Positions 8,739-16,230 of a stretch of DNA of 64,000 bases are shown one piece after another (position 1 is the first letter of the stretch; every line of letters begins with the position of its first letter). The stretch is from contig CBDBKC010000037.1 in NCBI GenBank assembly GCA_965206655.1, positions 62,001-126,000 of the forward strand. The letters are read 5' to 3'. Origin of the DNA: JAPPLB01 sp965206655 (GTDB lineage Bacteria > Acidobacteriota > Terriglobia > Bryobacterales > UBA6623). Position numbers and translations under genes: made by a program. The notes under the pieces are model-generated. The model did not search any database, was not told where the DNA came from, and saw only the letters and a list, made by a program, of their open reading frames with translations.

Positions 8739-10010
8739 TCATTTCCGCAGCCCTTCTCCCGTCGCGCGGCGCGGCAGGTTCGCGGATGCGAAACTCGCAA
8801 ACAGCTTGCTCTTGGCTTGTTGCATCCGCCGCGCCGCCGCAGTGTCGCTTTCGGCCTGAGCAATACGGTCGAGGGCCTTGATCGCCTGCCCGGGCTTGAG
8901 ATAGTCGGCGGCCCGCGGCAACTTCTGGAAGGTTTCCCAAGGGGTCTGATAGTGGCGATACACGCGCTTCTGCTTGCCTTTGGCGTCGGTCAGCAGTTCG
9001 GGTTGTCCGCAGGGCCGGTGGAAGTTCAAATAGGGATTGAAGTGCTGTTGATAGAAGCGCTGGATGCGCGCCGCGTGCGGCGCCGCGATGTGCGTATGCC
9101 CCATGTGCTTGCGGATCACGGCGCCGTTTTTCGATTCCACCAAGCCGTTGTCGTTGGTGTGCCTCGGCCGCGACTTGGTCTGTTCGATCAGCAGCTTGTT
9201 CAGTAATTTTTCCACCGTGCCGTTGAGGAACTCGCTGCCGTTGTCGGAATGGAAGCCGCGCAGGCGAAAGGGGAACTGCTCCAGCATGGCCTTGAGCAAC
9301 GGCTCCAGCCAGGCTTCGCTAATGGCCGCCGTGGCGCCGACCACTTGCCACTGGGTCACTTCATCCACCGCGTTGATGTGATAGACGCCCTTCACGCCGT
9401 CGCGATCTCCTTGATGTACCGTATCCACTCGCAGGTAGCCGGGTTGGCCCCGCGGGTTGGGCCGCCGCCGCTCGCCGATCGACACCGCGCTGGGCCGAGT
9501 CTTGGTGAAATGCAGCCGCCGCTGGCGGTACACCCTGTGCCGCCGCAGTCGATAGATGTGGGCCACCGAGATCTCCGCCAACCGCTCATATTCACTCTGC
9601 TGGTACTTGTGATATTCCCGCTGCAGGATCTTGCGCGTGGCCGGGCCGCTGAGGGTTTCGTGTGCTTCATCGACGGCCGCCAGCCGCTCGATATCGGCCG
9701 CCGTGTACTTGCCGGCAAAGCGATGCCGCCGATAGCGGGCAGGTACCAGCTCACCCCTCTGCCGATATTGGCGGATCAGTCGGGTGACCTGCGCCCGGCT
9801 CAGTCCCGTCATCTTGGCCAGATATTGCCGCAGCAGTCCTTTGGCGGCTCGGTCTTGCCCGCTGTAGCGCTGCCGGCACAGCGTTTGCGCCACCCAGGCG
9901 TAGATCTCGGCACGCCCTTTGCCCTTGAATCGTATTTCATCGCTGGCCTCCAGAAACTGCCGTATCTGCTCCAGGCTCAGCGTCTTGCCGTCTTGCATGT
10001 GGATGGTCAA
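8739..10010 (-). CDS. IS-A transposase (rve-type DDE), copy 1
   Basis: A 423-residue transposase with an N-terminal helix-turn-helix region (LSRAQVTRLIRQYRQRG near residues 70-86) and an integrase-type catalytic core. The catalytic triad can be read as Asp196 (LRVDTVHQGD), Asp256 (FHSDNGSEFLN) and Glu292 (NGLVESKNG), a DD35E spacing. The longest frame starts at a TTG (10010); an ATG four codons in (9998) is an equally plausible start, since neither has a good ribosome binding site. It is identical to the product at 38182-39453 and related over most of its length to the IS-B transposase at 54355-55599. Placement in a named IS family (IS481-like or ISNCY) is unsure. Confidence 0.93.
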   Translation of the reverse strand: MTIHMQDGKTLSLEQIRQFLEASDEIRFKGKGRAEIYAWVAQTLCRQRYSGQDRAAKGLLRQYLAKMTGLSRAQVTRLIRQYRQRGELVPARYRRHRFAGKYTAADIERLAAVDEAHETLSGPATRKILQREYHKYQQSEYERLAEISVAHIYRLRRHRVYRQRRLHFTKTRPSAVSIGERRRPNPRGQPGYLRVDTVHQGDRDGVKGVYHINAVDEVTQWQVVGATAAISEAWLEPLLKAMLEQFPFRLRGFHSDNGSEFLNGTVEKLLNKLLIEQTKSRPRHTNDNGLVESKNGAVIRKHMGHTHIAAPHAARIQRFYQQHFNPYLNFHRPCGQPELLTDAKGKQKRVYRHYQTPWETFQKLPRAADYLKPGQAIKALDRIAQAESDTAAARRMQQAKSKLFASFASANLPRRATGEGLRK

Positions 10011-10034
10011 TCCCCAGCATGCTCACTCCCCCAC

Positions 10035-10093
10035 CCTTCAGGCTCATCTTGTGTGAGAAACTAACTCCTCCTTCAGGCTCATCTTGCATGAGA
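10035..10093. repeat. Two subterminal direct repeats at the right end of IS-A copy 1
   Basis: CCTTCAGGCTCATCTTG followed by TGTGAGA (from 10035) and by CATGAGA (from 10070) form two 24-bp units with a 35-bp period just inside the right end. The left end carries one related unit in opposite orientation (TCTCATCGAAGGATGAGCCTG). Such paired sites are typical of transposase binding. IS-B has an equivalent pair with the same 35-bp period. Confidence 0.75.
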
Positions 10094-10154
10094 CAAGACT
10101 GAAAGTTGTTTCGGCCCCTGACGGCCCGTATGATAAGGCATTCAGCATATCGAT

Positions 10155-11165
10155 ATGGGAGACAAAATTCGAGCGGGAATCGTCGGTTTTACCGGCTACA
10201 GCGGAGCGGAACTCGTTAAGATCCTCGAGCGGCACTCGGGCGTGAGCCCGGTGTTGCTCGAGCACCGCACTCAAACCGACGGAGAAAAGGGCTTCCTCAA
10301 CGGCCATCTCAACAGGATGCCGTGGAGCGAGGAAACGCTCAAAGACGGCAACCTTAAGGTCGTTTTTTTTGCGACGCCGCACGAGGTTTCTCTCGATCTC
10401 GTCCCCAAGGCCCTCGACGCCGGCATCAAGGTCGTCGATCTCAGCGGGGCTTTTCGGCTACGCACCGTGAGCAACTACGCTCGCTGGTACAACATGGAGC
10501 ACAACAGACCCGACTTGCTCACGGAGGCCGTCTACGGGCTTCCCGAGTATTTTCGCAATGTCACCAAGCTTGCACGGTTGGTCTCAAACCCAGGTTGTTA
10601 CCCCACAGCGGCGAATCTGGCCCTACGCCCGCTGATCGTCGAGGGCGTTCTCGACCGTGAGGCGGGCATCGTGTGCGATGCCAAGTCGGGAGTGAGTGGC
10701 GCCGGCAAGAAGCCGTCCGGCAAAACCCATTTCTCAGCGGTCACTGAGAACTTTAGCGCCTATTCCGTGCTCACGCACCGGCATGTGCCCGAGATGCTGC
10801 TCACCTCGGATCTCGAAGAATGTGAACTCAGTTTCACGGCTCAACTCCTACCCGTACACCGAGGCATCCTCGAGACAATCTATCTGCGGACGGCCCAGCC
10901 GATGACCCACGGCGAGATCAGCGCCATTTACCAGAAGGTCTATAGGGACGAACCTTTCGTACGTCTGTTTCCCGAAGGCCAACTGCCGGATCTCCAGACG
11001 GTCAACTACACGAACTTCTGTGACATCGGCATCAGTGCCGACCCCGATTCCAAGCGTGTCGTGATCGTGGCAGCCATCGACAATCTGGTCAAAGGGGCCG
11101 CCGGGCAAGCCGTCCAGAATATGAATCTGATGCTCGACCTTCCCGAGACCGAGGCCCTGCTGTAG
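10155..11165 (+). CDS. argC: N-acetyl-gamma-glutamyl-phosphate reductase
   Basis: A 336-residue NADP-dependent reductase for the third step of arginine biosynthesis (N-acetylglutamyl phosphate to the semialdehyde). The Rossmann motif GIVGFTGYSGAELVKIL lies at residues 9-25, and the active-site cysteine is Cys148 in LVSNPGCYPTA. THRHVPEM and the C-terminal DNLVKGAAGQAVQNMN motif are also present. Length is normal. argB follows 46 bp downstream, forming an argCB unit. IS-A copy 1 ends 54 bp upstream of the ATG, so the native promoter may have been displaced and expression may now depend on sequence in or next to the element. Confidence 0.96.
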   Translation: MGDKIRAGIVGFTGYSGAELVKILERHSGVSPVLLEHRTQTDGEKGFLNGHLNRMPWSEETLKDGNLKVVFFATPHEVSLDLVPKALDAGIKVVDLSGAFRLRTVSNYARWYNMEHNRPDLLTEAVYGLPEYFRNVTKLARLVSNPGCYPTAANLALRPLIVEGVLDREAGIVCDAKSGVSGAGKKPSGKTHFSAVTENFSAYSVLTHRHVPEMLLTSDLEECELSFTAQLLPVHRGILETIYLRTAQPMTHGEISAIYQKVYRDEPFVRLFPEGQLPDLQTVNYTNFCDIGISADPDSKRVVIVAAIDNLVKGAAGQAVQNMNLMLDLPETEALL

Positions 11166-11211
11166 CCGCCCGCCGACGCGTCCCTGAGCTACCGCGGAAG
11201 GGATCACTGCT

Positions 11212-11985
11212 TTGAAACTCGTCATCAAGATCGGCGGCACTCTCATTGACACCGCGGAGAACCGGCTCGCCATCGCCGGAAAACTTGCCGCCACGTCCGC
11301 TGCGTCGTATCAGACGGTTGTGGTCCATGGCGGCGGAAAGCAGTTGAGCCACGACCTGAAAGAGCACGGTATCGAGAGCGAGTTTCGAGGTGGCTTCCGG
11401 GTCACGCCGCCTCCTATTCTCGATGCGGTGATACGCACGCTCGCCGGAGTGGTCAACCACCGTTTGATCGCGGCCCTGCAACAGAAGGGCGTTCATGCCG
11501 TGGGACTGTCGGGCATCGACGCCGGGCTGGTTCAGGCGCGGCAACTCTCTCCGGCTCTCGGCGCCGTGGGGGAGGTCGAAAAGGTTGACGCCTCGCTGAT
11601 CGAATTGCTGAGCGCCAACGGCTATTTGCCAACCGTGGCTTGCATGGCCGGCGGGCGGGACGGCGCAATCTTCAATGTGAATGCCGATCAGATGGCCGTC
11701 GCCGTCGCCGGGGCGTTCGAGGCGGACCAGCTTATTTTTCTCACCGACGTCCAGGGTGTGCTGGACGAAAACAGGCAGCGCCTCCCTCGTCTGTCGTCGC
11801 GCGAGGCGTTGAAGCTGATTGAGACAGGGGTGGCGCACGGTGGCATGGAAGCAAAGTTGAGAGCAGCCATTGCCGGCATCGCGAACGGCATTCCCAAAGT
11901 GCGCATCGTCGCCGGCGCCGAGCCGGATGTGTTGAGACGCTTGCTCGCGGGGCAAGAACTCGGAACGACGCTCGTCGCCCATTAA
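11212..11985 (+). CDS. argB: Acetylglutamate kinase
   Basis: A 257-residue amino-acid kinase that phosphorylates N-acetylglutamate with ATP in arginine biosynthesis. Visible motifs are the N-terminal KIGGTLID, VVVHGGGKQLSHDL, FRVTPPPIL for substrate contact, and FLTDVQGVLDEN near residue 177. The start is a TTG at 11212 preceded by GGAAGGG; it places the KIGGT motif at the usual distance from the N terminus. The length is on the short side of the family, like E. coli ArgB (258 residues), which lacks the N-terminal helix of arginine-inhibited forms. Feedback inhibition by arginine is therefore unlikely, which is an inference. It is the second gene of the argCB pair. Confidence 0.94.
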   Translation: MKLVIKIGGTLIDTAENRLAIAGKLAATSAASYQTVVVHGGGKQLSHDLKEHGIESEFRGGFRVTPPPILDAVIRTLAGVVNHRLIAALQQKGVHAVGLSGIDAGLVQARQLSPALGAVGEVEKVDASLIELLSANGYLPTVACMAGGRDGAIFNVNADQMAVAVAGAFEADQLIFLTDVQGVLDENRQRLPRLSSREALKLIETGVAHGGMEAKLRAAIAGIANGIPKVRIVAGAEPDVLRRLLAGQELGTTLVAH

Positions 11986-12215
11986 GAACTACTAATACCT
12001 AGAGAACCTAGTAATCAGATCCTATTTTCGGCTTATTTGGAGGCCGCAAGCAGCAGACGGCGCGGCTCGTCTTGTTGAGATCATTGCGCTGTAAACACCA
12101 TAAATAAAGGGTCATATGTGAGTTACGGGCGGCGGCCACGCCGTAGCTTGGTCCGGTTCGCATGGGAAAATCCCCGCGATAAATGGCTGGTATGGCGGAT
12201 TATCATAATTTTATA

Positions 12216-12224
12216 TGGTAGAAT
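12216..12224 (+). promoter_or_regulatory. Possible extended -10 promoter upstream of the molybdopterin-binding gene
   Basis: The 295-bp gap 11986-12280 is AT-richer than its surroundings and contains no supportable gene. An extended -10 element, TGGTAGAAT, lies at 12216-12224, about 57 bp before the GTG/ATG starts of the next gene. No recognisable -35 box is found at the right distance, which extended -10 promoters can tolerate. This is a weak call. Confidence 0.3.
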
Positions 12225-12280
12225 GTCTTCAGTTTTAAGGAATGGCAGTGTTATTAGCGAAATCTGCGAGGGGGGCCATC

Positions 12281-13251
12281 GTGAAAATGCAAGCCGTACA
12301 GGTTGGTTCCGCCGTCGGACAATTCTCTGTAGCCCGATCTTCCAAGTCAGCGGGAAGAAGCTTCTGGCCAAGGGTCATCAGATACGCGAGGAGGATGTTC
12401 GCCTCTTGGCCATCGAGGGTCTCGCCGAAGTTGTCGTAGCGGTGATCGAAGCGGATGAAGTCCCTGAAGACCGGGCGGCCCTTGATCTCGCGACCGAGGC
12501 GGCGTGCGGATCCATGGAGATCCGGCTGGCGGCGGGGGGCCGGGCAAATCTGCTCGCGACGGAGAATTGCTGCTTGTTGCTTGACGAAGCAGTGCTGGGG
12601 CGCTTCAACCAGAGTAACAACGTGTCGATTGCCACGATGCCGAATTTCTCATTCGCAACCGTCGGACAAAGGTTGGCAAGCGTCAAGACCGCTCCTTTCG
12701 TGATTCCCAGGGCCGATTTCTTGAAGGCGCAGCGCTTGGTGAAGACAAAGGGGCCCCTTTTGCAAGCACGGCCGATTCGACAACCGACGGTGGCCGTGCT
12801 CTACAGTGATCCGCGCGAGGCGGAGCGGGCGCGAAGGCTCTACGAAGGAATCATGAGGACCCGGCTCGAGCGTTTCGGTGCGGCCGCGGCGTTTGTACTG
12901 ACAGCGATTGAAGATGAGAACTCCGTAGCGAGAGCACTGGACCACTTGCTGCGCGCCCGGCCGAGCGTGGTCCTGATGGCTTCGACGACGGCGCCGGCGG
13001 GACCGGAGGATACGGTGGGCCGGGCGATTCAGAAGGTCGGATGCAAGATGGAAAGTTTCTTGGCTCCTGTCGAGCCGGGCAACCTGCTGTTGCTGAGCTA
13101 TGCCGGTAACGTCCCGATCGTGGCCGCCCCGGGCTGTTTTCGATCCCCCAAGCCTAATGTCGTGGACCTCGTACTGCCTCCGCTGCTTGCGGACTATCAC
13201 TTGACGGCTCAAGAGATATCGTCGCTAGGGCATGGTGGACTGCTGTCGTGA
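12281..13251 (+). pseudogene. Molybdopterin-binding (MoeA/MoCF-like) protein with an apparent frameshift near its N terminus
   Basis: The long frame that ends at 13251 has the family content: GKKLLAKGHQIREEDVRLL (a MoeA-type N-terminal segment), a central VAVLYSD, and a MoCF-type GPEDTVGRAI plus IVAAPGCF near the C terminus. However, the conserved first residues (MQAVQVGSAVG) are in another frame, starting at GTG 12281 or ATG 12287 behind a good GAGGGGG ribosome binding site. The expected AVG-ILCSPI joint would need one extra base at about 12316-12325. The gene thus looks shifted by a one-base deletion, or the base was lost in sequencing or assembly. In-frame ATGs upstream in the long frame (12118, 12223) encode non-family sequence. 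The product would bind or transfer molybdopterin. Confidence 0.65.
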
Positions 13252-13367
13252 GGGGCTGCGAGAAATCCATTCTTCACGGCCCCTGAGCCACCCGGCGGGA
13301 CCGATCTCGACGAGACGCCCAGGCACGCTTGGCCCTCCAGGTGGCGCGATGGTAGCATTAGCTAATC

Positions 13368-13658
13368 ATGCCGGTCATGAATATCGTGGCCGCCGCCGGG
13401 GACGAGGTCCGTAAGTTCATCCCGAAGGTTTGGCGACTCGTCCAGGAGCTTTTCCAGGAAGTAACGGGCTTCATTTTTGTAGCGCTGGCGTTCTTCTTTA
13501 CGTTCGGCGCCGGGGGCTTGCTGCAAAGCTACCGGCAGATGGATGGCGGCGTCGAAGGCATGATGCGGTTCGGTCTCGTGGCTGTTTTCGTCCTTATGTC
13601 GGGGGGATTCGGAGTATCCTGCTTCCTGCGGGCCCGCCGCATCTCGCGGGGGCGTTAG
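13368..13658 (+). CDS. Small two-helix membrane protein of unknown function
   Basis: A 96-residue protein with two hydrophobic segments (about residues 34-52, FIFVALAFFFTFGAGG, and 68-87, GLVAVFVLMSGGFGVSCF) separated by a polar loop, and a basic C terminus (RARRISRGR). I do not recognise a family. It precedes the methylmalonyl-CoA mutase gene by 40 bp on the same strand, which may only reflect compact packing. The ATG at 13368 gives the full frame; an ATG at 13377 is possible. Confidence 0.6.
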   Translation: MPVMNIVAAAGDEVRKFIPKVWRLVQELFQEVTGFIFVALAFFFTFGAGGLLQSYRQMDGGVEGMMRFGLVAVFVLMSGGFGVSCFLRARRISRGR

Positions 13659-13697
13659 GCCGCTCAGAAGCCTATCCGGCCGACGCTTTTCACTCTG

Positions 13698-15224
13698 ATG
13701 AATCAACATCGTTCCGCCACCGAGGAGTTGGGGCGGCCGGGCCAGTACCCCTATACCCGCGGCGTCTATCCCGGCATGTACCGCGACCGCCTGTGGACAA
13801 TGCGGCAGTACGCCGGCCTGGGCGACGCCACTGAATCGAACCTCCGTTACCGATACCTGCTTTCGCAGGGGATCACGGGGCTCTCGGTGGCGTTCGATCT
13901 GCCCACCCAGATGGGCTACGACTCCGACCATCCACGCGCACTCGGTGAAGTAGGCCGAGCTGGGGTCGCAATCAGTTCGCTGCGTGACATGGAAGAGCTT
14001 TTCGATGGCATTCCGCAGGCGGACGTCTCGACCTCGATGACGATCAACTCCACGGCGAGCATCCTGCTTGCGCTGTACGTTGCCGTCGCGCGGCGCCGTG
14101 GGGCCGAAACAGCTCGACTGCGCGGCACCATTCAGAACGACATTCTCAAGGAGTACATCGCGCGCGGGACGTACATCTATCCGCCCAAGGCTTCCATACG
14201 GATCGTGACCGATCTGTTTGCGTGGGCGGCGCGTGAGATGCCTAAGTGGAACATCATCTCGATCAGCGGCTATCACATGAGGGAGGCCGGAGCAACGGCT
14301 GCCCAAGAGGTGGCGTTTACGATTGCCAACGCTTTCGCCTACATCGAAGCCGCCATCGGCACCGGGCTTGAGGTGGATGCCTTTGCGCCCCGGTTGTCGT
14401 TCTTCTTCAGCTCCGATCGCAACTTTCTGGAAGAAATCGCCAAGTTCCGGGCGGCGCGTCGGCTCTATGCGCGGCTGATGAAAGAGCGCTTTCATCCGCG
14501 TGAGGAGGGTTCCGTCAAGATGCGCTTCCACGTGCAGACGGCGGGGTCCTCGCTCACGGCGCAGCAGCCCTACGTCAACGTGGTGCGCACGGCTTACGAG
14601 GCCTTGGCGGCGGTTCTCGGCGGAGCCCAGTCGCTGCATACGAATGGTTTCGATGAAGCGCTCGCCCTACCGACCGAGCAAGCTGCCAAGCTGGCGCTCC
14701 GCACACAGCAGGTGATCGCCGAGGAAACAGGCATCGCGAATACGGCCGATCCGCTCGGGGGATCGCACGAAATCGAAAAGCTGACGGATCAAATCGAAGG
14801 CGGGGCGCGCGAGTATCTCGGCCGGATTGACTCCCTGGGCGGGATGCCGGCGGCAATCGAGCAGGGCTATGTGCAGCGGGAGATCGAAAACGCCGCGTAT
14901 GAGTTTCAGCGAAAAGTGGAGTCCGGGGAACAGAAGATCGTGGGCGTGAACGTCTTCCAGTCGGGGGACCAAGAATCCGTGCCGACGCTGCGGATCGATG
15001 CGGGATTGGAACAACGGCGGCGCGAACAGCTTGATGAATTGCGCTCCTCACGCGAACAAGCGCTCGTTGACCGTACGCTGGAAGCCGTCGCCGAAGCGGC
15101 GCGCCGGAACACAAATCTGATGCCGCCGATTCTTGACGCGGTCGAGAGCTACGCGAGCGTGGGTGAGATCTCCGACGTGCTGCGAGAGGCTTTCGGAGAG
15201 TATCGCGGCGCGGCGGCTCTTTGA
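13698..15224 (+). CDS. Methylmalonyl-CoA mutase, catalytic (alpha) subunit
   Basis: A 508-residue catalytic subunit of the adenosylcobalamin-dependent mutase that interconverts methylmalonyl-CoA and succinyl-CoA. It opens with the family pattern PGQYPYTRGVYPGMYRDR, followed by LSVAFDLPTQMGYDSDH, SMTINSTASILLALY, GTIQNDILKEYIARGTYI, SISGYHMREAGATAAQE and SLHTNGFDEALALPTEQAA. The C-terminal cobalamin-binding domain (DxHxxG) is absent, so the enzyme should work with a separate small B12-binding subunit not encoded in this window. This is the two-gene form known from archaea and some bacteria. It supports propionate or branched-chain carbon flow. Its start at 13698 keeps the conserved N terminus intact. 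Confidence 0.93.
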   Translation: MNQHRSATEELGRPGQYPYTRGVYPGMYRDRLWTMRQYAGLGDATESNLRYRYLLSQGITGLSVAFDLPTQMGYDSDHPRALGEVGRAGVAISSLRDMEELFDGIPQADVSTSMTINSTASILLALYVAVARRRGAETARLRGTIQNDILKEYIARGTYIYPPKASIRIVTDLFAWAAREMPKWNIISISGYHMREAGATAAQEVAFTIANAFAYIEAAIGTGLEVDAFAPRLSFFFSSDRNFLEEIAKFRAARRLYARLMKERFHPREEGSVKMRFHVQTAGSSLTAQQPYVNVVRTAYEALAAVLGGAQSLHTNGFDEALALPTEQAAKLALRTQQVIAEETGIANTADPLGGSHEIEKLTDQIEGGAREYLGRIDSLGGMPAAIEQGYVQREIENAAYEFQRKVESGEQKIVGVNVFQSGDQESVPTLRIDAGLEQRRREQLDELRSSREQALVDRTLEAVAEAARRNTNLMPPILDAVESYASVGEISDVLREAFGEYRGAAAL

Positions 15225-15310
15225 AGCGCAACCTCTCCGGACCGTGATGCGTCTGTGAAATGTACCGCCACCCACCTTCGTGAGTGGGATAATCGGTTCA
15301 GGAACCACCC

Positions 15311-16153
15311 ATGAGGTCCATTGCCGTGAAACTGTCTTCGTCCGCAAAACGAGCTGTCATACTCGTTGCTTTGCTGGCTCTTGCCGCTCCATCGGTCGTA
15401 TCGGCGGCGGATACCGGCGTCGGTGACTTGCCGATGCCCGTTGAGCAGTTGATCGAACAGTTCATCGGCAAAGAGACCGAGTTTTCTCTTGCGCGCAGCA
15501 ACTACACCTACCGCCAGAGCGTGAAGATCCTGGAGTACACCGATTCGGGGCAGGTTCGCGGCAAGTATGAGATCGTGCAGGACATCATCTTCACCTCTGA
15601 CGGCAAGCGAAACGAGCGTGTCGTTTATTCCCCTGTGCCGACGCTGCAGAACATCATCCTCACCCCGCAAGACATGCAGGACCTGCGGGACGTGCAACCG
15701 TTCGTGATGACGACATTGGAGCGGCCGGACTATCACGTCAACTACGTGGGTCCTGAGAAGGTGGACGAAATCCAGACCTACCTATTTGCTGTGAAACCGA
15801 AGCAACTCGTGAAAGGCAAACGCTACTTCGAAGGGCAGATCTGGGTGGATCAAGAGGATCTTCAGATCGTCAAAACCTATGGCAAGGGCGTTGGCCGGCT
15901 CAGAAAGAACGAAGACAACCAGTTCCCGCGGTTCGAAACCTACCGCGATCAGATCGACGGCAAGTACTGGTTCCCCGTTTACACACGTGCTGACGACGTA
16001 CTGCACTTCAAGAGCGGCGATCAGCGTATCCGCATGATCATCAAGTACGAAGATTACAAGCAGTTCAAGAGCGACACCGATATCAAGTTTGGAGATATCG
16101 TCGACGAGACGAAGGAACAGGGCCAGACGCCGCCCGTGCCGCCGCAGCCGTAG
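15311..16153 (+). CDS. Exported outer-membrane-lipoprotein-sorting-like protein
   Basis: A 280-residue protein with a Sec signal peptide (VILVALLALAAPSVVSA, cleavage expected near residue 32). The mature part is rich in beta strands with alternating aromatic and charged residues (NYTYRQSVKI, GKRYFEGQIWVDQEDLQIV, FPRFETYRDQIDGKYWFPVY). This pattern resembles the LolA/LolB-like outer membrane lipoprotein-sorting family. The C terminus is Pro-rich (TPPVPPQP). A carrier or envelope role in the periplasm is plausible, but no ligand can be named. It is monocistronic by spacing, with a possible terminator just downstream. Confidence 0.6.
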   Translation: MRSIAVKLSSSAKRAVILVALLALAAPSVVSAADTGVGDLPMPVEQLIEQFIGKETEFSLARSNYTYRQSVKILEYTDSGQVRGKYEIVQDIIFTSDGKRNERVVYSPVPTLQNIILTPQDMQDLRDVQPFVMTTLERPDYHVNYVGPEKVDEIQTYLFAVKPKQLVKGKRYFEGQIWVDQEDLQIVKTYGKGVGRLRKNEDNQFPRFETYRDQIDGKYWFPVYTRADDVLHFKSGDQRIRMIIKYEDYKQFKSDTDIKFGDIVDETKEQGQTPPVPPQP

Positions 16154-16163
16154 TCTCCATACT

Positions 16164-16191
16164 CTTCCGATTCGGAGGATTGGCTTTTTTT
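16164..16191 (+). terminator. Possible rho-independent terminator after the sorting-like gene
   Basis: A six-base-pair stem CTTCCG-ATT-CGGAGG (16164-16178, with one G-T pair) is followed after six bases by a run of seven Ts (16185-16191). It lies 11 bp after the stop codon. The stem is short and not directly joined to the T run, so strength is uncertain. Confidence 0.4.
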
Positions 16192-16230
16192 CTCGGGCAA
16201 GAGCCGCTACATGAAGAGTGTCGGGATGGC

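Larger units (their letters stand above)
8545..10100 (-). mobile_element. Insertion sequence IS-A, copy 1 (1,556 bp, 5-bp target duplication)
   Basis: Comparison with the second copy at 37988-39543 (constant offset 29,443) fixes the ends. Both copies begin AGCATTTTCTCAT and end ATGAGACAAGACT; the reverse complement of the right end, AGTCTTGTCTCAT, matches the left end at 9 of 13 positions. The element is flanked by the direct repeat GAAAG (8540-8544 and 10101-10105), a 5-bp target duplication. It encodes one DDE transposase on the minus strand. About 190 bp at the left end are non-coding and contain a long hairpin. It sits between the amidohydrolase gene and argC, ending 54 bp before the argC start codon. 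Confidence 0.93.

Noticed and set aside
9249..10064. 271-codon frame on the plus strand inside IS-A (and its twin at 38692-39507)
   Set aside because: It is the antisense of the transposase gene and shows no independent motif or ribosome binding site.
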